From positions 1 to 22,851 of the forward strand of contig CABSFY010000029.1 of NCBI GenBank assembly GCA_902477055.1: 22,851 nucleotides of DNA. Direction: 5' to 3'. The position numbers and the translations under genes were made by a program. This document shows, in pieces, positions 1 through 6,119 of the stretch; position 1 is the first letter of the stretch; each line of letters starts with the position of its first letter. The DNA comes from an uncultured Eubacteriales bacterium. GTDB lineage: Bacteria; Bacillota; Clostridia; Oscillospirales; Oscillospiraceae. Below the pieces are notes generated by a model. It made no database searches and was not told the DNA's origin. It saw nothing but the letters and a program-made list of their open reading frames with translations.

Positions 1-2
1 CA

Positions 3-470
3 ACCTACGAATACGACGCATGGGGCAACATCCTCTCGAAGTCCGGCACCATGGCGGATAAAAACCCACTCCGCTACCGCGGCTACTACTACGACAACGA
101 AACCGGCTTCTACTATCTCCGATCTCGCTACTATGACCCGGCGAATAGACGGTTCATCAGTGCGGATAGTTACGCAAGTACGGGGCAAGGTTTCGTTGGA
201 ACAAATATGTTCTCGTATTGCAACAACGATCCTGTGATATACGCCGACACTACTGGTCATGCACTTGACCCACGCCTTAGGACAATTCCGCCTTGCTTTT
301 GGCATAGAAAACGGGCGGCACGAGATTGCCGCCCGTTTGTGTGCTTTGTTTTACTTTTTGCTCCTGATTTTCAGGAAAACCAATGCGCCGATGATGAAAG
401 GCACCAGCGCGATGCCGATAATCGTCTTTGCCTCCATTGCCGACCTTCTTCCTTCTTTTTCGGCTGGTAA
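3..470 (+). CDS. RHS/YD-repeat protein, C-terminal fragment (5' end outside window, degenerate tail)
   Basis: The reading frame is open from the left edge and shows the RHS-repeat-associated core: TYEYDAWGN, then LRYRGYYYDNETGFYYLRSRYYDP, written here as RYRGYYYD, ETGFYYLRSRYYDP and RFISADS, ending in NDPVIYADTTGHA near position 263. In this family the core closes a YD-repeat shell, and the following variable C-terminus is often a toxin released at the cell surface or into neighbours. Here the roughly 69 residues after the core have no recognisable domain, run straight through a terminator-like hairpin at 311-336, and lie antisense to a small gene with its own ribosome binding site. I infer that the original tail was lost and that the stop at 468-470 is accidental. 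The family call is firm; the C-terminal boundary is not. Confidence 0.75.
   Translation, partial: TYEYDAWGNILSKSGTMADKNPLRYRGYYYDNETGFYYLRSRYYDPANRRFISADSYASTGQGFVGTNMFSYCNNDPVIYADTTGHALDPRLRTIPPCFWHRKRAARDCRPFVCFVLLFAPDFQENQCADDERHQRDADNRLCLHCRPSSFFFGW
311..336. terminator. Bidirectional terminator-like hairpin
   Basis: A perfect 10-bp inverted repeat (ACGGGCGGCA, loop CGAGAT, TGCCGCCCGT). On the plus strand it is followed by a T-rich run (TTTGTGTGCTTTGTTTT); on the minus strand by TTTTCT. It sits just downstream of the 28-residue minus-strand gene and inside the degenerate tail of the RHS frame, so it could end transcripts from both sides. Confidence 0.65.
351..437 (-). CDS. Small hydrophobic single-span membrane peptide (28 aa)
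   Basis: The frame starts MEAKTIIGIALVPF and ends FLKIRSKK: an acidic/basic N-terminus, about 19 hydrophobic residues (5-23) and a basic tail, the pattern of a one-span membrane peptide with the C-terminus inside. A purine-rich ribosome binding site (GGAAGAAGG) lies about 6 bases before the ATG, and the hairpin at 311-336 follows the stop within 15 bases. That combination of RBS, start, hydrophobic segment and terminator makes a real gene likely despite its size. I do not recognise the family. It could be a stand-alone regulatory membrane peptide, a type I-like toxin, or a small subunit of something upstream. It is antisense to the tail of the RHS frame. Confidence 0.45.
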   Translation of the reverse strand: MEAKTIIGIALVPFIIGALVFLKIRSKK

Positions 471-988
471 CAGGCAGTAACGGGGGAGAGGTGTGGAGAG
501 GGGGGACGCTGCCGCCCAGCCAAGCATCAAAAAAAACGACAGACTCCCCCTTGGCGGAAAATCCCACCATCGCCACCCCCGGTTTCCTGCGGTAAAATTT
601 TTCGGGGAGGGCATGGGAAGCATACCACCATCACCCACCTGCCCTCCGGGCATCCCCGGTTGGGTGGATTGATGATACGAGTCCGCGATGAGGGGCATTG
701 CTCTCATTTCGAAGAGACTTGAATCTGTCAGCGGCAGGGACCATGGGGATTTTGCAGCTTGTATATCAGGCACTGCCGGAAAAGAGACATCATCCGGTCA
801 TTATATTGTCGGTTATATCCGCTTCGAGGGCCTTACATACATCACCAACCACAACAGAGTTCGTTCCCTAATCTGCAAAATCGATCGAAATGAGCTGCCG
901 GGAGAAATGCTGAAGCCCTATTTACAAAGCTGTACACTAAAAGGACCGCGAGCAAGCCCTGTCTTTTTGGTTTTGGAGAAGAAGCGAT
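471..988. other. Gene-free stretch with a GC-rich, strand-skewed patch
   Basis: No frame here has convincing coding character together with a ribosome binding site. Positions about 480-670 are unusual: G runs up to 485-510, then C-rich DNA with repeated CCACC/CCATC words, an A8 tract near 530, and a short inverted repeat TGCCC-TCC-GGGCA at 640-652. The longer open frames crossing it read as low-complexity Gly/Pro/Trp-rich peptides and look spurious. Positions 690-960 are more ordinary in composition but hold only short broken frames. A weak hairpin followed by a T run near 940-970 may serve as a terminator. Confidence 0.4.
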
Positions 989-1939
989 CTATAACACCTG
1001 CTCAAACAGGAGTACATAAAGCGGAACGGACAGAACGCATACCACATTCATCACCGTCGAAACGATGGCGCAAAAGGCGTAGTCGCAGCGGTACTGGTGC
1101 GTCAGAATGCTCAAATTCACGCATGCGGGCATCGCCGTGAGCAGGAGGAAGACCTTTTTCGCGTCCGTCGGGATGGGGAGCCATTTGAGCGCAAGGATCA
1201 GCGCCGCCATGACCACGACCATCTTCAGCACCAGCAGCATCAGAACATCACGGTTGAGGATCGTCTCGCGCCGAAATTTCGCCTTGCGGATGATGCAGCC
1301 GATGAAGATCATCGAAAGCGCCGTCGTGCACTGTGCCAGCTTTCGCATGGTATTCGAGAGCACGTTCGGCAGTTCGATGCCCGTTGCAAGCAGCAGAAGG
1401 CCGACCAGCATCGCGACCAGCGAGGGAGACAGGCACTTGCGCAGATTCGTCAGGCTGAACACCCGTGTCTGTCCGCCGCCTTCGCTGTAGCGGTTGAGAA
1501 TGATGGGACAGATCGTCCAGAAAAGCACCGTGTTGATGAGGAAATAGACCACCGCATAGCGCATGGAATCCGCGCCGTAGACCGCCTCGACAAACGGAAA
1601 ACCCAACAGGATGATGTTCGGGAAAGCGGTCGCGTTGATAAACACGCCCTTGCGGCTGCGCTGCGTCTTGAGCAGCGAGGCAAAGATCCAGCCGACCACA
1701 AGGCTCCCGAGCATCATACCGGCGGCACAGGCGATCATGCGGAAGAACATATTCCAATCGTCCGTGCCGGAAAAATGATCCAGAATGCTCAAAAGAACGT
1801 TAAACGGCATGATCACGCGCACAAGCAGCTTTGACAGGAGCTCGTCTCCGTCCCTGAACCACTTCTTCTTTGCGATCGCAAAGCCGACCGCCATCAGAAG
1901 CAGCAGCATCGCCAGCGATTGCAGTGCGCTTTGCAGCAT
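989..1939 (-). CDS. AEC-family transporter (auxin efflux carrier / malate permease type)
   Basis: A 316-residue integral membrane protein with about ten hydrophobic spans. It begins MLQSALQSLAMLLLLMAVGF and contains the family-typical polar kinks in the first half (NATAFPNIILLGFP around 100-115) and in the second half (LLLTAMPACVNLSIL). AEC proteins are secondary carriers, usually for organic acids or amphipathic anions, about 300-320 residues long, so the length fits. A GGGGAG ribosome binding site precedes the ATG by about 9 bases. It is the last gene of a minus-strand operon, 27 bases after the zinc-dependent dehydrogenase. The position next to sugar-oxidising enzymes suggests export of an acidic end product or uptake of an acidic substrate. 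Family confident; substrate unknown. Confidence 0.85.
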   Translation of the reverse strand: MLQSALQSLAMLLLLMAVGFAIAKKKWFRDGDELLSKLLVRVIMPFNVLLSILDHFSGTDDWNMFFRMIACAAGMMLGSLVVGWIFASLLKTQRSRKGVFINATAFPNIILLGFPFVEAVYGADSMRYAVVYFLINTVLFWTICPIILNRYSEGGGQTRVFSLTNLRKCLSPSLVAMLVGLLLLATGIELPNVLSNTMRKLAQCTTALSMIFIGCIIRKAKFRRETILNRDVLMLLVLKMVVVMAALILALKWLPIPTDAKKVFLLLTAMPACVNLSILTHQYRCDYAFCAIVSTVMNVVCVLSVPLYVLLFEQVL

Positions 1940-1966
1940 ATCTATTTCTCTCCCCTCACATGGTCT

Positions 1967-3043
1967 TTACCACTCGTTTTTCAGAACAACGCGGATCAGG
2001 CTCGGATCGCCGCTGATGCTGAACTTGAAGGCCTCGTCCGCCTTGCTCATCGGGAAGGTGTGCGTTGCCATTTTTTCCAGCGGGTAAATACCCTTGTTGA
2101 TGGTCGCCATGGCATCCTCGCAGTTGTGCGGCTGGCCGAGGCAGCCCTTGACCGTGATCTCGCGCTGAATGATCTTGTCCGTCCACATACCGTTGTTCTG
2201 CTTGCCGTTCAGGCCGATCAGAACCAGACGGCCAGTGGGACGCACGGACTCGATGACGTCGTTGTAGATCGGCGCGAAGCCGGTACACTCGACGACGACA
2301 TTGCCCATCTCACCGTCAGTCAGGCGGCGGATCTCCGCAATGGCGTCCTGTTCGTCGGAATAGATGATGTGATCCGCGCCGAATTCCAGCGCGAGCTTCA
2401 GACGGATCTCGTCCTTGCGCAGGCCGATCATGATGATCTTCTTCGCACCCAGCTCCTTGGCGGCGATCAGGCCGCACAGACCCAGCGCGCCGGGACCCCA
2501 GATGATGACCGTGTCGGTGGGCTTGACCTTGCCCTTGGTCTTCATCATGCGGAAACCGTTGCCCACGACGGAGCCGAAGACGGCGGCGTTGTCGGGGATG
2601 TTGTCGGCGATCTTGAAGACGTGGGAGCCGGGTTCCAGATACATATACTGGCCGTAGCCGCCGTTGAGGTGCTTGCCCTCGTTGGCAGAGACATTGCAGC
2701 CCCAGATATGGACATCGCGGCAGAGATTATAGTAGCCGGCCTTGCAGTAGTCGCAGTGGCCGCAGTTGCGGTACGGCTCGATGAGGATGCGGTCGCCCTT
2801 CTTGACGCCATAGGCCTTTTCGGCCTCCTCGCCGATCTCCTCGACGACGCCGACGACCTCGTGACCCATCATGATGGGCAGCTTGTCACGATAATGCAGA
2901 CCGAAGTAGTACTTCGGGTCGGAGCCGCAGATGGAAGTGGTGGTCACGCGCATCAGAAGTCCGCCTTTTTCCACCTCGGGAATGTCGAACTCCTGTAGCA
3001 CCATTTTTTCGGGTTCTACAACGACCCAAGATTTTTCTTTCAT
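1967..3043 (-). CDS. Zinc-dependent medium-chain alcohol/polyol dehydrogenase
   Basis: A 358-residue medium-chain dehydrogenase of the sorbitol/threonine dehydrogenase type. The catalytic zinc site is visible as Cys39 (SICGSD) with His61-Glu62 (GHE). The structural zinc loop is Cys94, Cys97, Cys100 and Cys108. The Rossmann motif is GPGALG at 183-188. The second strand ends IGLRKDE (206-212), so the Asp that usually binds the NAD ribose appears replaced by Gly followed by Leu-Arg-Lys. This may shift preference toward NADP(H); that is inference. AAGGAGG lies 6 bases before the ATG. It follows the hydroxyacid dehydrogenase by 15 bases and precedes the transporter. The likely role is oxidation or reduction of a sugar, polyol or its phosphate. 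I cannot assign it to SorE, GatD or another named enzyme. Confidence 0.88.
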   Translation of the reverse strand: MKEKSWVVVEPEKMVLQEFDIPEVEKGGLLMRVTTTSICGSDPKYYFGLHYRDKLPIMMGHEVVGVVEEIGEEAEKAYGVKKGDRILIEPYRNCGHCDYCKAGYYNLCRDVHIWGCNVSANEGKHLNGGYGQYMYLEPGSHVFKIADNIPDNAAVFGSVVGNGFRMMKTKGKVKPTDTVIIWGPGALGLCGLIAAKELGAKKIIMIGLRKDEIRLKLALEFGADHIIYSDEQDAIAEIRRLTDGEMGNVVVECTGFAPIYNDVIESVRPTGRLVLIGLNGKQNNGMWTDKIIQREITVKGCLGQPHNCEDAMATINKGIYPLEKMATHTFPMSKADEAFKFSISGDPSLIRVVLKNEW

Positions 3044-3058
3044 CGTGTTCCTCCTTTT

Positions 3059-4120
3059 TTATACCTGACAGCCGAAGAGCTTTGCGCCGCGCTGCGCGTA
3101 GGCAGCCTCCTGCTCCACGCCGCACGTGCAGTTGTTTTGCAGGCAGGCACCGGAGAGGAATTTTTCCAGATTGTCCATGCCGATGTCGTACTGATGCCAC
3201 GTGCGCTCGTTGCAGAAGCCTGCCATGTGGTTCGTCAGGATCAGCTTTTCCATCGAGATGTCATAATAGGGGCTGTCGGTGGGGATGGGTTCGGGATTGA
3301 AGACATCGATCGCCGCCATGCGGATACGGTTCTCACGCAGCGCGTCGATCAGCGCGTCGGTGTCAAGAAGCTGCGGGCGGCCGGTATTGACCAGGCAGGC
3401 CGTCGGCTTCATGCGGGTGATCTGCTCGCGTCCAACCAGATTGTGATTTTCCGGCGTGACACGCGCGAGGATGCTGATGTAGTCGCTCTGCGCCATGACC
3501 TCGTCAAGCGCCATCGTCTCGATGCCGAGCGACTGCATAACCTCAGCGGGGGCATAGGGATCATAGGCGATCACACGCATACCGAAGGCCTTTGCATAGA
3601 CGGCAAGGCGCTGACCGTTTCTGCCCGCGCCGACGATGCCCAGCGTCTTGCGGTAAAGCTCAAAGGCGTTTTTCTCCACGATGCCGCGCAGGTCAAGGTA
3701 GTTTTCCTTTGTCCACTTTTCGTTGCGGAAGCGGGTGGTGACGGGGATAACGGGGCGCGCCATGTTCATGATCAGGTTAAAGGTCAGTTCGGAGACGGAG
3801 ACCGTGCAGCGTCCGGCGCTGTTGAGCACGGGGATGCCGTGGCGCTTGCAGGCAGCAAGGTCAATGTTCTCTTCCGGACCGTCGCGGACGGACAGAATGA
3901 GCTTCAGATCCGGTGCATTTTCTAAAACGCGCGCGGTGATCGGATCGTAGCCGACAAAGAAAATATCCTGTCCCTTCAGCGCCTCGATCACCTCATCCTC
4001 GGTCATCCAGTCCTTCAGTCGGTTGTGGACGTTAAAGCCCGCGCGGGTGAGTTTGAAGCGTTCGCGGAATTTCTGCTCCCATTCGGCGCTGTATTCCGCT
4101 GTCCAAAGCATATTCAGCAT
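3059..4120 (-). CDS. D-isomer-specific 2-hydroxyacid dehydrogenase
   Basis: The start is placed at the ATG at 4120 (MLNMLWTAEY) because AGGAGAG stands 6 bases upstream; this gives 353 residues. An upstream ATG in the same frame would add 22 residues overlapping the preceding gene and has no such site. The NAD-binding motif is GAGRNG (164-169) with the acidic residue Asp187 (AYDPY). The family triad is present: Arg248 (NTGRP), Glu277 (FNPEP) and His298 (TNHMAG). Enzymes of this family interconvert 2-oxoacids and D-2-hydroxyacids with NAD(P). The Cys-containing tail (CLQNNCTC, about 326-333) is an unusual extension. The gene sits between an aldolase-family gene and a zinc dehydrogenase, 22 and 15 bases away, so it most likely handles an acid product or intermediate of the same pathway. 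Confidence 0.88.
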   Translation of the reverse strand: MLNMLWTAEYSAEWEQKFRERFKLTRAGFNVHNRLKDWMTEDEVIEALKGQDIFFVGYDPITARVLENAPDLKLILSVRDGPEENIDLAACKRHGIPVLNSAGRCTVSVSELTFNLIMNMARPVIPVTTRFRNEKWTKENYLDLRGIVEKNAFELYRKTLGIVGAGRNGQRLAVYAKAFGMRVIAYDPYAPAEVMQSLGIETMALDEVMAQSDYISILARVTPENHNLVGREQITRMKPTACLVNTGRPQLLDTDALIDALRENRIRMAAIDVFNPEPIPTDSPYYDISMEKLILTNHMAGFCNERTWHQYDIGMDNLEKFLSGACLQNNCTCGVEQEAAYAQRGAKLFGCQV

Positions 4121-4142
4121 GATGTCTCTCCTGTTTTCAAAA

Positions 4143-4988
4143 TTACCACGCCTTGCCAACGCTGCCGAAGATCTCCATCTTCTCAAGCATTCTTTCCTGA
4201 TAGCCCTGATCGAACAGACGCCACCAGTCGAGCTGGCGCTCGTTTTCGTTGATGTAGTTCAGGATAAAGTCGCGCGAATGCAGGCGGAAGTCGCTGCCGA
4301 CGTTGACCTTGCAGATGCGATGGTTGCGCGTGGCTTCCTTCATCTCCTCCACGGGCACGCCGGAGCCGCCGTGCAGGACAAGAGGCACATCGGTCTTTTC
4401 CTCGATGCGGCCCAGCAGGTCGATGTCCAGGTGCACACCGAGCTGATCCTTCGGAGTGGTCATGCTGTTGGTGTTGCCGATGCAAACGGCAAGGCAGTCG
4501 ATGCCGGTCTCGTTAACAAAGCGGGAGACCTCGTCGGGATTGGTCTTGCCCTCTTCGACCTCCTTCAGGTCGCCCCAATGCGCCTCGCCCAGCTCGGACT
4601 CGACGGTCACGCCGACGGCGTGGGCGAACTTGGTCATTTCGGCGACCAGGCGGATGTTCTCTTCAAGGGGGTACGTCTGACGGTCAACCATGACGGAGGT
4701 ATAGCCTGAACGGATTGCCCACATATTCTGTTCAATGGTGATACCATGATCTTGGTTAATTGCAACCGGGACGGATGCTTCATGTGCAAGCTGACGGGCG
4801 ATCTGTGCATAGCGATAGAAATCGTCGTCGAAGCGGTCGTATCTGTGGTTGAGGATGATAGGAGACTTGACCTTCTCCGCCGCACGTACTGCCATCTTCA
4901 TGTGTCCTTCGCACTGCATGCTCGGTGCCAGCACCGCATAGCCGCCTTCCTTTGCACGCTCCAGGATCTCTTTCATTGTCACTAACAT
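4143..4988 (-). CDS. Class II aldolase-family protein with an altered metal site
   Basis: A 281-residue protein of the class II fructose/tagatose-bisphosphate aldolase family. It keeps the catalytic and metal Asp80-His81 (INQDHG), Glu130 and Glu132 (ESELG), His206 (LHGGSG) and the phosphate-binding segment KVNVGSD (227-233). The third zinc ligand, normally His in a (G/N)xHG-Y-KG motif, is missing: the segment reads GNTNSMTTP (171-179), so Asn174 stands where the paralogue at 10930-11766 has His176. The two proteins are otherwise closely similar across their length and end in nearly the same FGSVxK-W. This copy is first in its operon, behind a good promoter at 5037-5065. It may use a different metal geometry, act on an altered substrate, or be a non-aldolase relative. 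Confidence 0.87.
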   Translation of the reverse strand: MLVTMKEILERAKEGGYAVLAPSMQCEGHMKMAVRAAEKVKSPIILNHRYDRFDDDFYRYAQIARQLAHEASVPVAINQDHGITIEQNMWAIRSGYTSVMVDRQTYPLEENIRLVAEMTKFAHAVGVTVESELGEAHWGDLKEVEEGKTNPDEVSRFVNETGIDCLAVCIGNTNSMTTPKDQLGVHLDIDLLGRIEEKTDVPLVLHGGSGVPVEEMKEATRNHRICKVNVGSDFRLHSRDFILNYINENERQLDWWRLFDQGYQERMLEKMEIFGSVGKAW

Positions 4989-5015
4989 AATTTTCGCTCC
5001 TATTGTTCAAATTCT

Positions 5016-5029
5016 CCAGAATACTCTGG
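5016..5029. promoter_or_regulatory. Short palindrome in the leader of the aldolase operon
   Basis: CCAGA-ATAC-TCTGG lies between the promoter at 5037-5065 and the aldolase start at 4988. Five-base arms around a four-base centre could be a half-site pair for a repressor or a small leader hairpin. The evidence is symmetry and position only. Confidence 0.3.
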
Positions 5030-5036
5030 TGTTTTC

Positions 5037-5065
5037 AGTATACCAACGGGGACTCATGTTGTCAA
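5037..5065 (-). promoter_or_regulatory. Sigma-A-like promoter of the aldolase/dehydrogenase operon
   Basis: On the minus strand TTGACA (5065-5060) is separated by exactly 17 bases from TATACT (5042-5037), about 50 bases upstream of the aldolase ATG. It is an almost ideal match to the housekeeping promoter, so regulation is probably by a DNA-binding protein. Confidence 0.72.
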
Positions 5066-5080
5066 AACGTCGCAAGTCTT

Positions 5081-5116
5081 CGGCACAACGACTTTTGTTT
5101 TGTCCCAATCGTGCCG
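5081..5116. promoter_or_regulatory. Inverted repeat between two divergent promoters
   Basis: CGGCAC (5081-5086) and GTGCCG (5111-5116) flank a 24-base centre, with partly matching inner bases (AACGA/TCG). It sits between the divergent promoters of the aldolase and EIIA operons, a suitable place for a shared operator. The regulator at 8877-10352 would be the obvious candidate to bind it; that is inference. Confidence 0.35.
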
Positions 5117-5131
5117 TTTTTCATTGTGGTG

Positions 5132-5160
5132 TTGTAATTGCGTCCTTTCTGTGGTAGATT
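5132..5160 (+). promoter_or_regulatory. Possible promoter of the EIIA operon
   Basis: TTGTAA (5132-5137), 17 bases, then TAGATT (5155-5160), about 48 bases before the EIIA ATG. Both boxes match the sigma-A consensus only partly, but the spacing is ideal and no better candidate is visible. Confidence 0.42.
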
Positions 5161-5208
5161 GGAATTGTCGATTATCCAACGAAACTTTTCAAAAGGAGAT
5201 ACAGAACC

Positions 5209-5595
5209 ATGGTTGGAATTGTTTTGGCAAGTCACGGCGCTCTCGCTGATGGTATGAAGGACGCAGCGGTTATGCTCTTTGGCAGCGCGGAACAGGTCGC
5301 CTGCGTCTCGCTGCTTCCCGGGGAGGACTCCACCGAATTTCTGGAGCGTCTTCGCGGCGCGATCGATGCCGTGGACACAGGCGGGGGCGTGATCGTCCTG
5401 TGCGATATTCTCGGCGGCACACCAAGCAACCGCTCCGCCATGCTGCTGGATCGCGCTCAGGTGATTGCCGGTATGAATCTGCCGCTGCTGCTGGAGCTGC
5501 TGGGGCAGCGTCTGGACGGGACGCTTGACCTGGAGCATCTGCTCTCTGTTGGCCGCAACGGCGTGGTGCACATGAATCCAATGTTCCATATGTAA
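5209..5595 (+). CDS. PTS EIIA, mannose/fructose/sorbose family
   Basis: A 128-residue EIIA of the ManX/EIIA-Man fold. The phospho-accepting His is His9 in the opening VGIVLASHG, followed by the usual Asp-containing loop CDILGGTPSN (about 65-74). HPr phosphorylates this His, and EIIA passes the phosphate to EIIB. AAAAGGAG lies about 10 bases before the ATG. It is separated from the EIIB, EIIC and EIID genes by some 6 kb, yet no other EIIA is present in the window, so it probably completes the permease encoded at 11804-13966. It shares a short operon with the membrane protein at 5616 and is transcribed divergently from the first aldolase operon. Confidence 0.9.
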   Translation: MVGIVLASHGALADGMKDAAVMLFGSAEQVACVSLLPGEDSTEFLERLRGAIDAVDTGGGVIVLCDILGGTPSNRSAMLLDRAQVIAGMNLPLLLELLGQRLDGTLDLEHLLSVGRNGVVHMNPMFHM

Positions 5596-5615
5596 AAAGA
5601 AAGGACGGGCCTGTC

Positions 5616-5993
5616 ATGAAGATCCTCTCGGCGATCACAGAAAACCTATATCTGACCATCGGGCTGTTCTGCGTCGTCATGCTCCTGAGCGAGCTGACCT
5701 TCTGCAAGCGGCAAATGCACTATAATTTCAACGACACCGAACGCATGAAAGCCCACCTTCTCAATACCAAGTTCCGCCTGAACGAGCGCGAAGGGGTTGA
5801 CCTCGCCAAGATCAACCTGACCATCACGCGCTGGCACTGCATCGTGCTGGTTGCCTCGGGTCTGCTGATGATGCTCAACGTGGTCGCGGGCGGCGCGCTT
5901 TACATCGTCGGTTCGCTGGTCGTAACCTATTTCATCATCCTGCACATCGGTAAGCAGTACGAAAAGAATCCGCTCAAGACACCGGGAAAATAA
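5616..5993 (+). CDS. Unknown small membrane protein downstream of EIIA
   Basis: A 125-residue protein with about three hydrophobic spans: roughly residues 11-29 (LYLTIGLFCVVMLLS), 73-91 and 94-112. Between spans 1 and 2 there is a charged segment of about 43 residues rich in Asn, Asp, Arg and Lys (NFNDTERMKAHLLNTKFRLN), and the tail is basic. I do not recognise the family. It starts 20 bases after the EIIA stop, with AAAGGA about 11 bases upstream of the ATG, and is followed by strong hairpins. Co-transcription with EIIA suggests an accessory or sensor role at the permease, but nothing in the sequence proves this. Confidence 0.65.
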   Translation: MKILSAITENLYLTIGLFCVVMLLSELTFCKRQMHYNFNDTERMKAHLLNTKFRLNEREGVDLAKINLTITRWHCIVLVASGLLMMLNVVAGGALYIVGSLVVTYFIILHIGKQYEKNPLKTPGK

Positions 5994-6001
5994 CACGGAA
6001 A

Positions 6002-6037
6002 CGGCGGGGACGTATCATATATCATACGTCCCCGCCG
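6002..6037. terminator. Strong hairpin between convergent operons
   Basis: A perfect 14-bp stem (CGGCGGGGACGTAT and its complement) with an 8-base loop, starting 9 bases after the membrane-protein stop. Only CTTTAG follows on the plus strand, so the U tract is poor. Its position between converging genes still favours a terminator role. Confidence 0.6.
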
Positions 6038-6049
6038 CTTTAGATGATT

Positions 6050-6089
6050 GAAGAACCCATGCTTTCGCACTTGAAAGCATGGGTTCTTC
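6050..6089. repeat. Second long palindrome, possible REP/IS605-type hairpin
   Basis: A perfect 17-bp inverted repeat, GAAGAACCCATGCTTTC, loop GCACTT, GAAAGCATGGGTTCTTC. It lies 12 bases after the first hairpin and about 30 bases from the stop of the converging SDR gene. It may terminate the minus-strand operon, although no clear T tract follows. The CCCATGC(T)-type stem resembles the subterminal hairpins left by IS200/IS605 elements; this is a resemblance recalled from that family and has not been tested. Confidence 0.5.
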
Positions 6090-6119
6090 GACACGCTTTA
6101 CAGATACTTGGGTATTCTC

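Noticed and set aside
688..1140. A 150-codon plus-strand frame
   Set aside because: It has no ribosome binding site and its second half is antisense to the AEC transporter; composition changes abruptly at the overlap.
1919..2998. A 359-codon plus-strand frame opposite the zinc dehydrogenase
   Set aside because: It mirrors the codon structure of the true gene on the minus strand, which has full zinc and Rossmann motifs and a strong ribosome binding site.
5081..5116. A sigma-54 promoter of the LevR type for the mannose-family PTS
   Set aside because: GGCAC occurs at 5082-5086 but the matching TTGC at the right distance is missing, and good sigma-A boxes are present on both sides.
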